Assembly (NCBI RefSeq): GCF_000379025.1
Contig: NZ_KB900617.1
Location: 1,162,024-1,226,023, forward strand
DNA: 64,000 nt
Reading direction: 5' to 3'
From: Orenia marismortui DSM 5156
GTDB taxonomy: Bacteria > Bacillota > Halanaerobiia > Halobacteroidales > Halobacteroidaceae
In this document: piece after piece, positions 9,681 through 18,614 of the stretch
How the letters are laid out: every line of letters begins with the position of its first letter
How positions within the stretch are numbered: position 1 is the stretch's first letter
The notes under the pieces: generated by a model
Told to the model about the DNA's origin: nothing
The model's input: only the letters and a program-made list of their open reading frames with translations
Databases searched by the model: none
Translations under genes and position numbers: made by a program

Positions 9681-9944
9681 TTATTCTCCAAAACCACTTT
9701 CAACCAATTCAACTAATGCATCAACTGCTTCTTCAGCATCTGCTCCTTCTGCTTTAACTGTAATTTCTGTACTTTTACTGATACCCAAACTCATAATTCC
9801 CATAATGCTTTTAGCATTAACTTCATTAGCATCTTTAGCAATCTTAATATCAGCACCATATTTATTAGCCTCTTGAACAATCATAGAAGCTGGTCTAGCA
9901 TGAATACCTGTTTCATTATTAATTGTAACCTTTTTTTCTACCAT
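9681..9944 (-). CDS. ptsH: PTS phosphocarrier protein HPr
   Basis: Carries phosphate from enzyme I to sugar-specific EII proteins. The 87 residues include the active-site motif GIHARPAS with His15 and the regulatory Ser46 in AKSIMGIMSLG, so HPr kinase/CcpA-type control is expected, as usual in Firmicutes. ATG follows GGAGGGATTCCA at a slightly long spacing. It is the first gene of the ptsHI operon. A candidate sigma-54 promoter lies about 90 bases upstream, and the next gene upstream on the same strand encodes a sigma-54 activator that itself begins with an HPr-like domain. Confidence 0.97.
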   Translation of the reverse strand: MVEKKVTINNETGIHARPASMIVQEANKYGADIKIAKDANEVNAKSIMGIMSLGISKSTEITVKAEGADAEEAVDALVELVESGFGE

Positions 9945-10031
9945 TGGAATCCCTCCATAAAAATTATTTTATTTTATTTGAATTTTTAACTAATAAAAAT
10001 TGAGTAATTTAATTATTCACCAAATATATAT

Positions 10032-10048
10032 TGCAATTATCATTCCAA
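10032..10048 (-). promoter_or_regulatory. Candidate sigma-54 (-24/-12) promoter of ptsH-ptsI
   Basis: Minus-strand TTGGAATGATAATTGCA matches the sigma-54 consensus TTGGCACG-N4-TTGCA at the invariant GG and GC, which are exactly 10 bases apart. The surrounding 9945-10270 is AT-rich with no gene. Adjacency to an RpoN activator gene and rpoN supports the call, but one such match can arise by chance in AT-rich DNA. Confidence 0.5.
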
Positions 10049-10270
10049 AAAATAAAATCAAGACATATAATCTATAAAAAAGAAGAAAAATAAAGATAAT
10101 AAGATTATAATATATATATTTTTATACCTTAGCTTATAAAGAATAAAAATAAATCTATATACTAATAAATAGCATATGACGTCTTTAGCAATCTATAAAA
10201 GAAGATAATATCCTTTAAAAGAGCCACTAGCTTGATATTAATTACCAGTTTATCTGATCTTTTTTACCAA

Positions 10271-12301
10271 CTAATCTTTTACTAAGCCATACTTCCTTGC
10301 TTTAGCAGCTACTGTTTTATGAGTAACACCTAAAACCTTACCAGTGGCGTTAAAGCTTTTGTGTTTCTTTAAAGCATGTTTTATAATTTCCCTCTCATAT
10401 TCTTCTAAACTAGCCACCTCTCCATCAGAATTTAAATTAATTAAAGAATTTTCGTTTTTATAATTATTTTTTAAATAATCAGGTAAATCTTCAACTTGAA
10501 TTTCTAAATGATCAGTAAAATTAATTACTCTTTCAATTATATTTTGTAACTCTCTAACATTTCCTGGCCAAGAGTAATTTGTAAGAAGATCTATAGCTTC
10601 TTGGGAAATACTATCAACCTTTTTATTTAGCTTATCAGATAAGGTATGTAGAAAATAGTCGGATAAAAGAGGTATATCCTCCTTCCTCTCTCTTAAAGGC
10701 GGTAAAATAATTGGAATAACATTTAATCTGTAATATAAGTCTTCTCTAAAATCACCATCTTTAATCATCTCCTCTAAATTTCTATTAGTAGCTGTAATAA
10801 CTCTAATATCTACAGAGATTCTATCTATACTTCCAACTCTTTCAAACTCTCTTTCTTGTAAGACTCTTAATAATTTTACTTGTAATTCAATTGATAATTC
10901 ACCTATTTCATCTAAAAATATAGTTCCACCATCTGCTAATTCAAATTTACCTACTTTTTTATTGATTGCACCTGTAAAAGAACCTTTTTCATGACCAAAC
11001 AATTCACTTTCAATTAAACTAGATGGTATAGCGGCACAGTTCACTCTGATAAAAGGTTTATCCTTTCTTGAGCTAGCATAATGAATAGCTTCAGCAACTA
11101 GCTCTTTACCCGTTCCACTCTCACCTCGAATCAATACAGTTGATGAAGTTTCAGCAGCCTTTGATGCTCTAACTAAAGAATCTTTTAAAACTCCACTTCT
11201 ACCAATAATTCTTTTAAAAGATGAATCTAATTTCTTCTCTCTTTTTAATTCTTGTTCAAGATATTCTGCTTTGGCTGATAATTCTTTTAAATGATCTGCT
11301 AACTTTTCAATTTCTGTCTTCTTTTTTGATACTAGAACAACTCCATCAACTTCACCATCAACTTGTATAGGATAAATATTTGAAATAATGACTATATCAT
11401 TATTTTTCTCACGGACAACACCAGTTATACCTTCTCCTGTATTCAAAACCTTCTGATAATTTTTATCATCATAGATCTCTTCAACGGGATAGCCTACAAT
11501 ATCCTCTTCATCTATATCAAGCATTTTAGAGTAAGTAGGATTAACATACTCTATTATTCCATCTTTATTGATTACACAGATACCATCCTGCACAGATTCC
11601 AAAATTAAATCTAATCTTTCTTTTAAAACTTTAACCTCTTTTAATTCTCCTGATAATCTCTCTAAAGTAGAAATATCTTGAAATACTGCTACAGCACCTA
11701 TTATTTTATTATTATAAAAAATCGGTGTTCTATTGGCAATAATTGTAGCTTCGTTGATTTCTTGCCTTTTGCCAACCTCAGCTTCTCCGGAATCAATTAT
11801 ATATTTTAGCCTAGAATTAGGGATAATTGAATTTATCTCTTCACCAATCACTTTATTTGCTGATAATTCAGTAATTCTTTCAGCTGCAGGATTAAAGGCA
11901 GTAATTATACCTTCCTTGTCAACAATAATTACACCATTAGCAATATTGTTAAAGACTTTATCCATTGTTAAAGTTGCTTCTTGTAATAACTGATCTATTG
12001 TATCACGATTACTCTTATTTTCTAGATCAAACCTCCCCTTCAAAAACTCTACAAATTCAATTATAGATTTATCAGCATTATCTCCTTTGCTAACAACCAG
12101 CATCTCATCTTTATACTTAACATTAGTTGAAGTAACAGAAATTAAACTAGTAGCTGGTAAAAGATTCCCCTCATCTCTACCAATAAATAGTTTATCCTTA
12201 TATTTATTTTGTAATTGGTTTGCTTTACGAACAATCAAAGCAGCTACTCTTGCATGTAAGCCTTTTTTATGCTCAAAAACTACACTTTGCTTTCTTAACA
12301 T
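10271..12301 (-). CDS. Sigma-54-dependent activator with N-terminal HPr domain, two PAS domains and TyrR-type HTH
   Basis: A 676-residue transcription activator for RpoN promoters. Domains in order: an HPr-like domain (residues 1-92) with GLHARVAALIV, keeping the His at position 16; PAS 1 (about 105-215, NIANGVIIVDKEGIITAFN); PAS 2 (about 228-335, SVQDGICVINKDG); a short coiled coil; the AAA+ domain (about 365-590) with Walker A GESGTGKE, the sigma-54 contact loop as GSFTGA, and Walker B GGTIFLDEIGEL; and a C-terminal TyrR-type HTH, TGKVLGVTHKTVAAKARKYG. No receiver domain is present, so control should be through phosphorylation or contact of the HPr domain and through PAS ligands. It lies upstream of ptsH on the same strand. 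Confidence 0.9.
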   Translation of the reverse strand: MLRKQSVVFEHKKGLHARVAALIVRKANQLQNKYKDKLFIGRDEGNLLPATSLISVTSTNVKYKDEMLVVSKGDNADKSIIEFVEFLKGRFDLENKSNRDTIDQLLQEATLTMDKVFNNIANGVIIVDKEGIITAFNPAAERITELSANKVIGEEINSIIPNSRLKYIIDSGEAEVGKRQEINEATIIANRTPIFYNNKIIGAVAVFQDISTLERLSGELKEVKVLKERLDLILESVQDGICVINKDGIIEYVNPTYSKMLDIDEEDIVGYPVEEIYDDKNYQKVLNTGEGITGVVREKNNDIVIISNIYPIQVDGEVDGVVLVSKKKTEIEKLADHLKELSAKAEYLEQELKREKKLDSSFKRIIGRSGVLKDSLVRASKAAETSSTVLIRGESGTGKELVAEAIHYASSRKDKPFIRVNCAAIPSSLIESELFGHEKGSFTGAINKKVGKFELADGGTIFLDEIGELSIELQVKLLRVLQEREFERVGSIDRISVDIRVITATNRNLEEMIKDGDFREDLYYRLNVIPIILPPLRERKEDIPLLSDYFLHTLSDKLNKKVDSISQEAIDLLTNYSWPGNVRELQNIIERVINFTDHLEIQVEDLPDYLKNNYKNENSLINLNSDGEVASLEEYEREIIKHALKKHKSFNATGKVLGVTHKTVAAKARKYGLVKD

Positions 12302-12352
12302 CTAATTTTCCTCCATATATAATTTATTATTCAATATTATAAAAATTATAGG

Positions 12353-13138
12353 CTAATTACTAAATTCTTTAATACCAATATCTCCAATATTCTTAGATAT
12401 CTCTTCTGCCTTTCCTGTAACTAGTGGAATTAATTTAGTATATAAAAACTTATCAGTAATTCTTGTATTAGGACCTGAAACACTTATTGCAGCAATTACT
12501 TTTCCCGCTTCATTACGAATAGGTGCTGCAACACATCTAACACCTTCTTCCATCTCTTCAAAGTCAATAGAATATCCTTGCCGTCTAATTTGACTTAAAT
12601 TCTTCTTTAATTTATCCATACTACTAATAGTTTCCGAAGTATATTTAGTTAGTTTAATATCTTTCAAAATACTTTCTAACTTATCTTCTTCTAAAAATGC
12701 TAATAAAACTTTTCCAGAACCCAAACAATGTGCAGGACCTTTACTACCAATATTAGCAAACATTCTAACCATATTAGTGGACTCAACTTGATCAATATAA
12801 ACAACATCTCCACCATCTAAAATAGTTAAATTAGCTGTTTCATTGCATTCATCTACTATTTCCCGTAAATAAGGACGTACTACTGCCTTTAAATCCAAAG
12901 AGCTTTCTAAAGCGCTTGCAATCTCAAAGATTCTTAGCCCTAATTTGTATTTACCACTATCTTTTTCCTGTCCTACAAAACCTCTATGCATTAAAGTATG
13001 TAATAATCTGTGTACTGTACTAATATTTAAATTAGCCTTTTCACTAATCTGGCTCAAAGAAATAGGCTGGTTTTCTTCTACTAATATCTCTAAGATACTC
13101 AGTGATCTATCCACTGATTGAACTATACTTTTGCTCAT
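12353..13138 (-). CDS. IclR family transcriptional regulator
   Basis: A 261-residue regulator with an N-terminal winged HTH (SIVQSVDRSLSILEILVEEN, then ISLSQISEKANLNISTVHRL) and the C-terminal IclR effector domain with the typical MVRMFANIGSKGPAHCLGSG and ISVSGPNTRIT segments. IclR proteins usually sense carboxylic acids or aromatic compounds and repress a neighbouring catabolic operon. Here no catabolic operon is adjacent; the sigma-54 activator follows after 51 bases on the same strand and may be co-transcribed. The effector cannot be named. Confidence 0.93.
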   Translation of the reverse strand: MSKSIVQSVDRSLSILEILVEENQPISLSQISEKANLNISTVHRLLHTLMHRGFVGQEKDSGKYKLGLRIFEIASALESSLDLKAVVRPYLREIVDECNETANLTILDGGDVVYIDQVESTNMVRMFANIGSKGPAHCLGSGKVLLAFLEEDKLESILKDIKLTKYTSETISSMDKLKKNLSQIRRQGYSIDFEEMEEGVRCVAAPIRNEAGKVIAAISVSGPNTRITDKFLYTKLIPLVTGKAEEISKNIGDIGIKEFSN

Positions 13139-13204
13139 CTATACATCCTCCGATTTTATATTATGAAATAATTATATCATCTTTTCCGTCATATGAAAAG
13201 GGAA

Positions 13205-13228
13205 AACCAAGCGATAAATCGCTTGGTT
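13205..13228 (-). terminator. Intrinsic terminator of nadE
   Basis: 11-bp perfect stem AACCAAGCGAT / ATCGCTTGGTT with a 2-base loop, followed on the minus strand by a short T/C-rich tail, 34 bases after the nadE stop. Confidence 0.8.
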
Positions 13229-13261
13229 AAATCAAATACCTCTATTCAATTGCTTGAATAA

Positions 13262-13993
13262 CTAAAATTTAGGAATAGGAATTGCTTCTAATTTATGTTT
13301 GTTCTTAGAGGATAAGTCGTCAACAATCTCTTTTACTCTAGGAGTAGCTTCTCCTGTTAAGATATATTTATCTAATTCTTCATATGTAATTCCCATTTCT
13401 GCTTCATCAGTTTGTCCTCCCCATAAACCTGCAGAAGGATCTTTAGTAATAATCTTCTCTGGAATCCCCAAAGCACTTGCAACTTCTCTAACCTCTAATT
13501 TCACTAAATTTCCTAAAGGAGCAATATCAATTCCACCATCACCATACTTGGTAAAATAGCCCACTTTCAATTCACTACGATTATCAGTTCCTACTACTAA
13601 ACTATTTTTTATACTTGCATAATAATAAAGAGTAGTCATCCGCAACCTTGGCTTAATATTTGCCACAGCCATACTCTTTTCTACATCAGCTCTTCCTTCA
13701 ATTGACTTTAATAACTGATCAAAAGTAGTACTTAAATCAACTACCTGATATGGAATAGCAAATTTTTCAGCTACCAACTTAGCATCTTTAGCATCTTGTG
13801 GATCACTATAACAAGGCATAATTACGCCAAAGGTATTCTCCGGGAAAGCCTTCTTACATAAGGTAGCTGTTACAGCAGAATCAATTCCTCCACTTAAGCC
13901 AACTACTACCCCATTACACCCAGCTTGTTTAACTTTCTTCTGTATCCATTCTACTAGTTTATCAACCATCTGATCATAATCTTTATTTAACAT
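13262..13993 (-). CDS. nadE: NH3-dependent NAD+ synthetase
   Basis: Last step of NAD biosynthesis: amidates deamido-NAD with ammonia and ATP. The 243 residues hold only the synthetase domain, with no N-terminal glutaminase (nitrilase) domain, so ammonia is the nitrogen source. The PP-loop GLSGGIDSA is at residues 33-41, followed by GTDNRSELKVGYFTKYGDGG and the C-terminal PSAGLWGGQTDE segment that shapes the substrate site. It has its own terminator and stands alone between the IclR gene and a gene of unknown function. Confidence 0.97.
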   Translation of the reverse strand: MLNKDYDQMVDKLVEWIQKKVKQAGCNGVVVGLSGGIDSAVTATLCKKAFPENTFGVIMPCYSDPQDAKDAKLVAEKFAIPYQVVDLSTTFDQLLKSIEGRADVEKSMAVANIKPRLRMTTLYYYASIKNSLVVGTDNRSELKVGYFTKYGDGGIDIAPLGNLVKLEVREVASALGIPEKIITKDPSAGLWGGQTDEAEMGITYEELDKYILTGEATPRVKEIVDDLSSKNKHKLEAIPIPKF

Positions 13994-14084
13994 ATCAACC
14001 CTCCAAACTCATAATAATAGCCAGATTGCTCTAAAGTAATTATAACACAAGTGAAATAATTTTAAAAAAGAAAAGGTTAAATCA

Positions 14085-14125
14085 TGAGTGATGATCTTAA
14101 AAAACTAACTTCAATTCATCACTCA
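14085..14125 (-). terminator. Possible terminator with large loop
   Basis: 10-bp perfect inverted repeat TGAGTGATGA / TCATCACTCA around a 21-base loop, 18 bases after the stop of the preceding gene. The T-tract is poor, so termination is only possible, not certain. Confidence 0.4.
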
Positions 14126-14143
14126 TAATATAACTATCACTAA

Positions 14144-14602
14144 CTAAATAAAGGGACTACTGACCCATTCAACAAATGACAATGTTGGAATCAAACCATC
14201 ATCATCTAACTCATAAGCAAAGTCAAAAGAATTATGTAATTTCAAAGTAATCACTTTATCATCTCTATACACGAAATTAATCTCATTTTCTTTTTTGAAG
14301 ATATGAAAATCTGGTTTTGTTATTTCTAATGCCAATTCTTCATCATTCTCAGAACCTGGAACATATAGCTTATACTCCACCATTAACATCATAAAACTCT
14401 CTTCTAAATTTACAGCCCTTAAAAAAGGTATTGGTTTAGAAATACCATGAGGATAACTCATATTACGAATTTGTGGAATTATACAATCTAGTAAAATACC
14501 ATAACCTTTCTCTGGTAATAAATTATTCAATATATTTGTTAACTCTTTAAAATCAATCTCTTTACCATAATTATTATTTTGTCTAGTATGAAAGTTAGTC
14601 AT
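14144..14602 (-). CDS. Protein of unknown function (152 aa)
   Basis: Not recognised. A soluble protein of 152 residues, without signal peptide or membrane segment; the second half is rich in beta-type strands (MMLMVEYKLYVPG, EINFVYRDDKVITLKLHNS) and acidic residues, and the ending is DDDGLIPTLSFVEWVSSPFI. Codon use and a ribosome binding site upstream (AAGGGAGGAAGA before ATG) make it a real gene. It follows the pan/ECF cluster on the same strand after 105 bases and could be its last gene, but nothing in it points to vitamin metabolism. Confidence 0.6.
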   Translation of the reverse strand: MTNFHTRQNNNYGKEIDFKELTNILNNLLPEKGYGILLDCIIPQIRNMSYPHGISKPIPFLRAVNLEESFMMLMVEYKLYVPGSENDEELALEITKPDFHIFKKENEINFVYRDDKVITLKLHNSFDFAYELDDDGLIPTLSFVEWVSSPFI

Positions 14603-14706
14603 AATATAATCTTCCCTCCTTTATATTAGAATACCATAAAAATATTCTTTATATTAATTAAATCAATATAAAAAAGAAAGATAATAATTTATAATTCAAT
14701 CAAATA

Positions 14707-15222
14707 TTAATCCAATCTAGCTCTATCTAAACCTTTAGCTATTGCTACTGTAATTAATACAGCTAAAACTACTTCTGCTAATCCATGGGTGATTGCAATC
14801 GTCAAAGCAGTTTCCCAATTCGGTAAATAATTTTTTACTACAGCTAAAGATAATACTCCTACAGTATTGGTCAAGGTACCAATTATAGCAGCAATACCCG
14901 CTCCACCTATTCTGTTTTTAACCATTTTATAGCTATAAGCAGAAAAAATCCCAATTAATATTCTTGGCAGAATAGCTATTACTGGATCTGAAAATAATAC
15001 AGCTCCACCCCTTAAAAAGCTAAACAATCCAAAAATCAATCCTACAAACCCCCCAACAACAGGACCTTCCATAATAGCCCCAATAATAACTGGTATATGC
15101 ATAATAGTAGCAGAACCTGCTGGAGTTGGAACCGGAATAAATCCTAATGGTGTCGAACCTAATAATAAAGAGATTGCTCCTAATATACCTATAATAGTTA
15201 ACTGCCTTACTGTTATTTTCAA
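14707..15222 (-). CDS. ECF transporter S component, probably for pantothenate
   Basis: A 171-residue substrate-binding membrane protein of an energy-coupling-factor (ECF) vitamin transporter, with about six membrane segments. It starts ITIVRQ-like (KITVRQLTIIGILGAIS), has the conserved PAGSATIMHIPVIIGAIMEGP loop and a second-half FSFLRGGA region seen in the DUF3816/PanT-BioY-like S components. It would use the shared EcfA1A2T module, not found in the window. It begins 27 bases after the panD stop, so co-transcription with panD argues for pantothenate or a precursor as substrate; this is inference from context. Confidence 0.72.
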   Translation of the reverse strand: MKITVRQLTIIGILGAISLLLGSTPLGFIPVPTPAGSATIMHIPVIIGAIMEGPVVGGFVGLIFGLFSFLRGGAVLFSDPVIAILPRILIGIFSAYSYKMVKNRIGGAGIAAIIGTLTNTVGVLSLAVVKNYLPNWETALTIAITHGLAEVVLAVLITVAIAKGLDRARLD

Positions 15223-15249
15223 TTTTATCCCTCCATAAAATTTTATTCT

Positions 15250-15597
15250 TTATTTTATCTTGTTATTTTCATCAACAAATACGATTTTAGGCTTTATTTC
15301 TTTAGCTTCTTTATCATCAATTAAAACATAAGAAATTATAATTAATACATCTCCAAGTTCAGCCTTTCTAGCAGCTGCACCATTTAAACAAATTACACCA
15401 GAACCTCTCTCGCCAGGAATAACATATGTTTCTAATCTTTCTCCATTATTATTGTTAACAACTTGCACCTTTTCATTAGGCAATATATTAGCTGCCTCCA
15501 TTAATTCTTCATCAATAGTAATACTACCAACATAATTTAAGTTAGCCTCTGTTACCCTGGCTCGATGAATCTTAGATTTATACATCATCCTCATCAT
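15250..15597 (-). CDS. panD: Aspartate 1-decarboxylase precursor
   Basis: Makes beta-alanine from aspartate for pantothenate synthesis. The pyruvoyl enzyme self-cleaves between Gly24 and Ser25, visible in [10 protein letters not shown]. The substrate-site segment [20 protein letters not shown] and the [14 protein letters not shown] segment are intact; length 115 is slightly short of the usual 120-127 but complete. The start [15 protein letters not shown] matches the family start. It lies between panC and the S-component gene; the gap to panC is unusually long because of an inserted hairpin repeat. Confidence 0.96.
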   Translation of the reverse strand: MMRMMYKSKIHRARVTEANLNYVGSITIDEELMEAANILPNEKVQVVNNNNGERLETYVIPGERGSGVICLNGAAARKAELGDVLIIISYVLIDDKEAKEIKPKIVFVDENNKIK

Positions 15598-15685
15598 AGT
15601 CTATACCTCCATAAGATTATTAATTTAAGGTCACTAAATTATAAGTGTGAACTGATTAAAATTCAAATGTGACGTGATATAGAAT

Positions 15686-15786
15686 ATAAAGCGACACTTT
15701 TAGGTGCTAGGTGATAGGTCATAGGAGTTAGTAAGATCTTTCTATGTCCTAGCTCCTAACGCCTAACTCCAAAACTGTCGTTTTAT
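15686..15786. repeat. Hairpin repeat element R1 (7-nt units, between panC and panD)
   Basis: Outer arms ATAAAGCGACACTTT and AAAACTGTCGTTTTAT are near-perfect inverted repeats. Between them one arm is built from degenerate 7-nt units (TAGGTGC TAGGTGA TAGGTCA TAGGAGT) and the other from their complement. The flank GTGATATAG is shared with R3 at 20857. No ORF inside. Confidence 0.75.
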
Positions 15787-15829
15787 CAATCTTAAGTTTT
15801 AATTTAAATTCACATAACTCTACTCCTAT

Positions 15830-16681
15830 TTATTTTTCAACATCTAACATCAAATTATCAATCAATCTTGTCTGTCCTATATATACAGCTAAAGCAATCA
15901 AAATTTCACCTTCAATCTCATTAATCTCTTCTATATTGCTTTGCTTTACTATTTTAACATAATCAATTTCAGCTAACTCTTCCTGATTAATTAAACTTAT
16001 TATTTCTTCTTTAATAAAATTAGCGTTCCTTTCTCCAGAAACAATTAATTTCTTTGCTAATTTTAAAGAACTGTATAATACCAAAGCAGCTTTTCTTTCT
16101 TCCTTATTTAAATATTTATTACGAGAACTCATTGCCAACCCGTCTTCTTCTCTTACGATAGGAACTGTTACTATTTTAATATCAAAGTTTAAATCATCTA
16201 CCATCTTTTTAATTATCAAAACCTGTTGAGCATCCTTCTGTCCAAAATATGATCGGTCAGGGTTTACTATATTAAATAATTTACTAACTATAGTACAAAC
16301 ACCATCAAAATGACCAGAACGCGAACCCCCACAAAGCCTTTCATTCAAAGAATCTACCGTAACTGTAGTAAGCTCATCCTTTAAATAAATCTCTTCAACC
16401 TCTGGTGCAAAAATAATATCTACTCCTATTTCTTTAGCTAAGTTAACATCTCGCTCTAAATCTCTAGGATAATCTTCATAATCTTCTGTTGGCCCAAATT
16501 GAGTTGGGTTAACAAATATACTAGCAATCACTATATCATTATCCTCTTTAGCCTTTTTCATCAAAGTTAGATGACCTTGGTGTAAGTAACCCATAGTAGG
16601 TACCAAAGCAATACTTTTACCTTCTTTTCTTCTCGCTTTGACATACTCTCTAACCTCTGAGATCTTCTTCAAAATTTTCAT
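15830..16681 (-). CDS. panC: Pantothenate synthetase (pantoate--beta-alanine ligase)
   Basis: Joins pantoate and beta-alanine with ATP, the last step to vitamin B5. The 283 residues carry the nucleotidyl-transferase signature PTMGYLHQGHLTL near residues 29-41, IFVNPTQFGPTEDYEDYPR (pantoate site), the RSGHFDGVCTIVSKL segment and the KMSKS-like AMSSRNKYL. All are intact. It lies between panB and panD in the order B-C-D, but is separated from each by 230-265 bases that contain hairpin repeats instead of the few bases usual in such operons. Confidence 0.97.
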   Translation of the reverse strand: MKILKKISEVREYVKARRKEGKSIALVPTMGYLHQGHLTLMKKAKEDNDIVIASIFVNPTQFGPTEDYEDYPRDLERDVNLAKEIGVDIIFAPEVEEIYLKDELTTVTVDSLNERLCGGSRSGHFDGVCTIVSKLFNIVNPDRSYFGQKDAQQVLIIKKMVDDLNFDIKIVTVPIVREEDGLAMSSRNKYLNKEERKAALVLYSSLKLAKKLIVSGERNANFIKEEIISLINQEELAEIDYVKIVKQSNIEEINEIEGEILIALAVYIGQTRLIDNLMLDVEK

Positions 16682-16778
16682 CTACTCTTCTCCTTCCACT
16701 CCACTTCTGTACTTATGAAAATAAAACTCTATCATGAATAATCTCATTATAGATATCTAGTTAAATGAAACTTTATAG

Positions 16779-16906
16779 TTATAGAGCGACATTTTGGCCA
16801 CTAGCTTATAGCTGTTAGCCTCTAGCTATTAGTATTATTTTTATAAGCTCTAAGCCAGCGACTAGTAGCCAATAGCCAGCAGCTAAAAATGTAGTAATTC
16901 TATAGC
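16779..16906. repeat. Hairpin repeat element R2 (between panB and panC)
   Basis: Outer arms TATAGAGCGACATTTT and AAAAATGTAGTAATTCTATA pair imperfectly. The inner arms are built of units such as TAGCTTA TAGCTGT TAGCC and their complements (TAGCC AATAGCC AGCAGCT). It is the same architecture as R1 and R3. No gene or promoter is recognisable in the rest of the 264-base gap. Confidence 0.7.
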
Positions 16907-16945
16907 ACCACATTTCAAATTTTAGTATAAATTCCTAAATATTCA

Positions 16946-17752
16946 TTAAATAAAACTTTCATCTAAGCTAGGAAAGTTTCCATTTTGAACTTCCTCTTTA
17001 TACTTTTTTAAAGCTTGCTTGATCTGATTATCTAAATCAGCATATCTTCTAACAAATCTAGGAGTAAAGTCTGATAATATTCCTAACATATCTTGAGTAA
17101 CTAATACCTGACCATCACAATCCTTACCAGCACCAATACCAATAGTAGGAATGGATATTTTTTCAGTAACTTCTTTGGCTAATTTTGCAGGTATGCATTC
17201 TAAGACTAGAGCAAAAACACCAGCTTCTTCTAAAGCAAAAGCATCTTCGACTAACTTTTTAGCTGCTGATTCTTCTTTACACTGTACCTTAAATCCACCA
17301 AATTGATTAACCGACTGAGGAGTTAGCCCCAAATGACCCATTACTGGAATTCCAGCATTTATAGTAGCTTTAACCTCTTCTACTATCTCTTGACCACCTT
17401 CCATCTTTACAGCTGTTACTCCACTTTCTTTAATAATTCGTCCAGCATTCTGAACAGTCTGACTTATATTAGCAATTTTATAAGCCATAAAAGGTAAATC
17501 TGTCACAACCATTGCTCTTTTAATTCCTCTAGTAACAGCTTTACTATGATGAATCATATCTTCAATAGTAACCCCTAGAGTATCTTCATATCCTAAGACA
17601 ACCATCCCTAAAGAGTCACCAACCAAAATAATATCAATACCTGTTTGATCAATTAGCTTAGCAGTTTGATAATCATAGGCCGTTAACATTGTAATCTTTT
17701 CTTTTAAGTCTTTCTTTTGTTGCAACATTTTAATCGTTACTTTATTTGTCAC
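16946..17752 (-). CDS. panB: 3-methyl-2-oxobutanoate hydroxymethyltransferase (ketopantoate hydroxymethyltransferase)
   Basis: First committed step of pantothenate synthesis: adds a hydroxymethyl group from methylene-THF to alpha-ketoisovalerate. The 268 residues carry [19 protein letters not shown], the metal-binding [11 protein letters not shown] with Asp, [22 protein letters not shown], and the catalytic Glu region [10 protein letters not shown], then [15 protein letters not shown]. All intact. It is the first pan gene, and its 5' leader holds a structured element and an intrinsic terminator 50 bases before the start, so read-through into panB is very likely controlled. It consumes methylene-THF, linking it to the folate genes just upstream. 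Confidence 0.97.
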   Translation of the reverse strand: MTNKVTIKMLQQKKDLKEKITMLTAYDYQTAKLIDQTGIDIILVGDSLGMVVLGYEDTLGVTIEDMIHHSKAVTRGIKRAMVVTDLPFMAYKIANISQTVQNAGRIIKESGVTAVKMEGGQEIVEEVKATINAGIPVMGHLGLTPQSVNQFGGFKVQCKEESAAKKLVEDAFALEEAGVFALVLECIPAKLAKEVTEKISIPTIGIGAGKDCDGQVLVTQDMLGILSDFTPRFVRRYADLDNQIKQALKKYKEEVQNGNFPSLDESFI

Positions 17753-17801
17753 TTATATCACCTCATAGTAGTGATTAATTTTTAGTCAAGAAAACAAAAA
17801 A

Positions 17802-17828
17802 CCTTCCTATCCTAAAAGGACAAGAAGG
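17802..17828 (-). terminator. Leader terminator in front of panB
   Basis: 12-bp stem CCTTCTTGTCCT / AGGATAGGAAGG (two G-U pairs) with a 3-base loop and TTTTTTG tail on the minus strand, ending about 45 bases before the panB start. No gene lies directly before it, so it is an attenuator or riboswitch expression platform rather than a gene terminator. Confidence 0.8.
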
Positions 17829-17834
17829 CTTATG

Positions 17835-17930
17835 TAATCATAATTAGACATAAATATATATAATAGATACAGTTATCCCAATCTATTAATCTCAATACCG
17901 TCTCGGTCCTCTAGGATCCAAGCGAAATAT
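17835..17930 (-). ncRNA. Structured panB leader, candidate pan-motif RNA
   Basis: Upstream of the panB leader terminator the minus strand folds a hairpin at 17902-17922, CTTGG-(A)-TCCT / AGGA-CCGAG, with a single bulged A. A stem-loop with conserved bulged adenosines is the hallmark of the pan motif found ahead of panB/panC/panD genes. Position before panB and the attenuator-type terminator support the call; I cannot check the covariance model, so the family name is provisional. Confidence 0.5.
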
Positions 17931-18010
17931 TCAATTATTTTTAATTCTAAAATAGTCAAACTCTTTATTATTATACTAATTAGTTTTAATAATTTCAACC
18001 ACAAAAGAAA

Positions 18011-18553
18011 TTAATTACTAATATCTTCAACTGAATTAATCTTAAGTTCTAAATCAATATCTAAACTAGATATTCTATTAACTAAAACTTTAATTACAAA
18101 AGCATATAAAGGTACATGTTGAAGTTGAGTAACTAATGCTGGATAAAACTTAACTCTAAAAGGAATTCTAAATAAAATATTAATAAAATAAGGTATCAAA
18201 ATTACCGATGTAATCAATTGCCCTATTCCAACCGCTAATAAATAATGCCTAAACTTTAAAGGATTATTCTTCAATAACATAACAATAAACCCAGGTATTA
18301 ATCCAGTTAAAATAGCTGTTAAAGTAAAATAAGGCATAAAAGTTCCAGTAGGTCTAAGAATAAATCCTAAAATATCTGTTATCCCACCTACAATCCCTCC
18401 TGAAATTGGTCCAAATAAAACACCTGCTAAAATCATTGGAAACCCAGTAAAACTTAAACCTAAATAAGGAATAGTAATTTTAAAGAATTTTAACATAACT
18501 CCTAAAGATACTAACAAAGCTAAATAAACAATTCTTTTCACACTAAATTTCAT
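18011..18553 (-). CDS. folT: ECF transporter S component for folate
   Basis: A membrane protein of 180 residues from the chosen start, with about six membrane segments and the conserved loops TFMPYFTLTAILTGLIPGFI and PISGGIVGGITDILGFILRPTG-type stretch (residues 50-75) of the FolT family. It binds folates outside and works with the shared EcfA1A2T module. A longer frame opens at a GTG at 18589, but ATG at 18551-18553 has the ribosome binding site GGGAGGATATAAG and the upstream codons lie in the riboswitch, so the shorter form is chosen. The tetrahydrofolate riboswitch directly in front makes folate the very likely substrate. Confidence 0.88.
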   Translation of the reverse strand: MKFSVKRIVYLALLVSLGVMLKFFKITIPYLGLSFTGFPMILAGVLFGPISGGIVGGITDILGFILRPTGTFMPYFTLTAILTGLIPGFIVMLLKNNPLKFRHYLLAVGIGQLITSVILIPYFINILFRIPFRVKFYPALVTQLQHVPLYAFVIKVLVNRISSLDIDLELKINSVEDISN

Positions 18554-18614
18554 CTTATATCCTCCCTTAAGTAACTGGCAGCTTACCACACTTAAGAAAA
18601 GAAGATCTTCTCTT

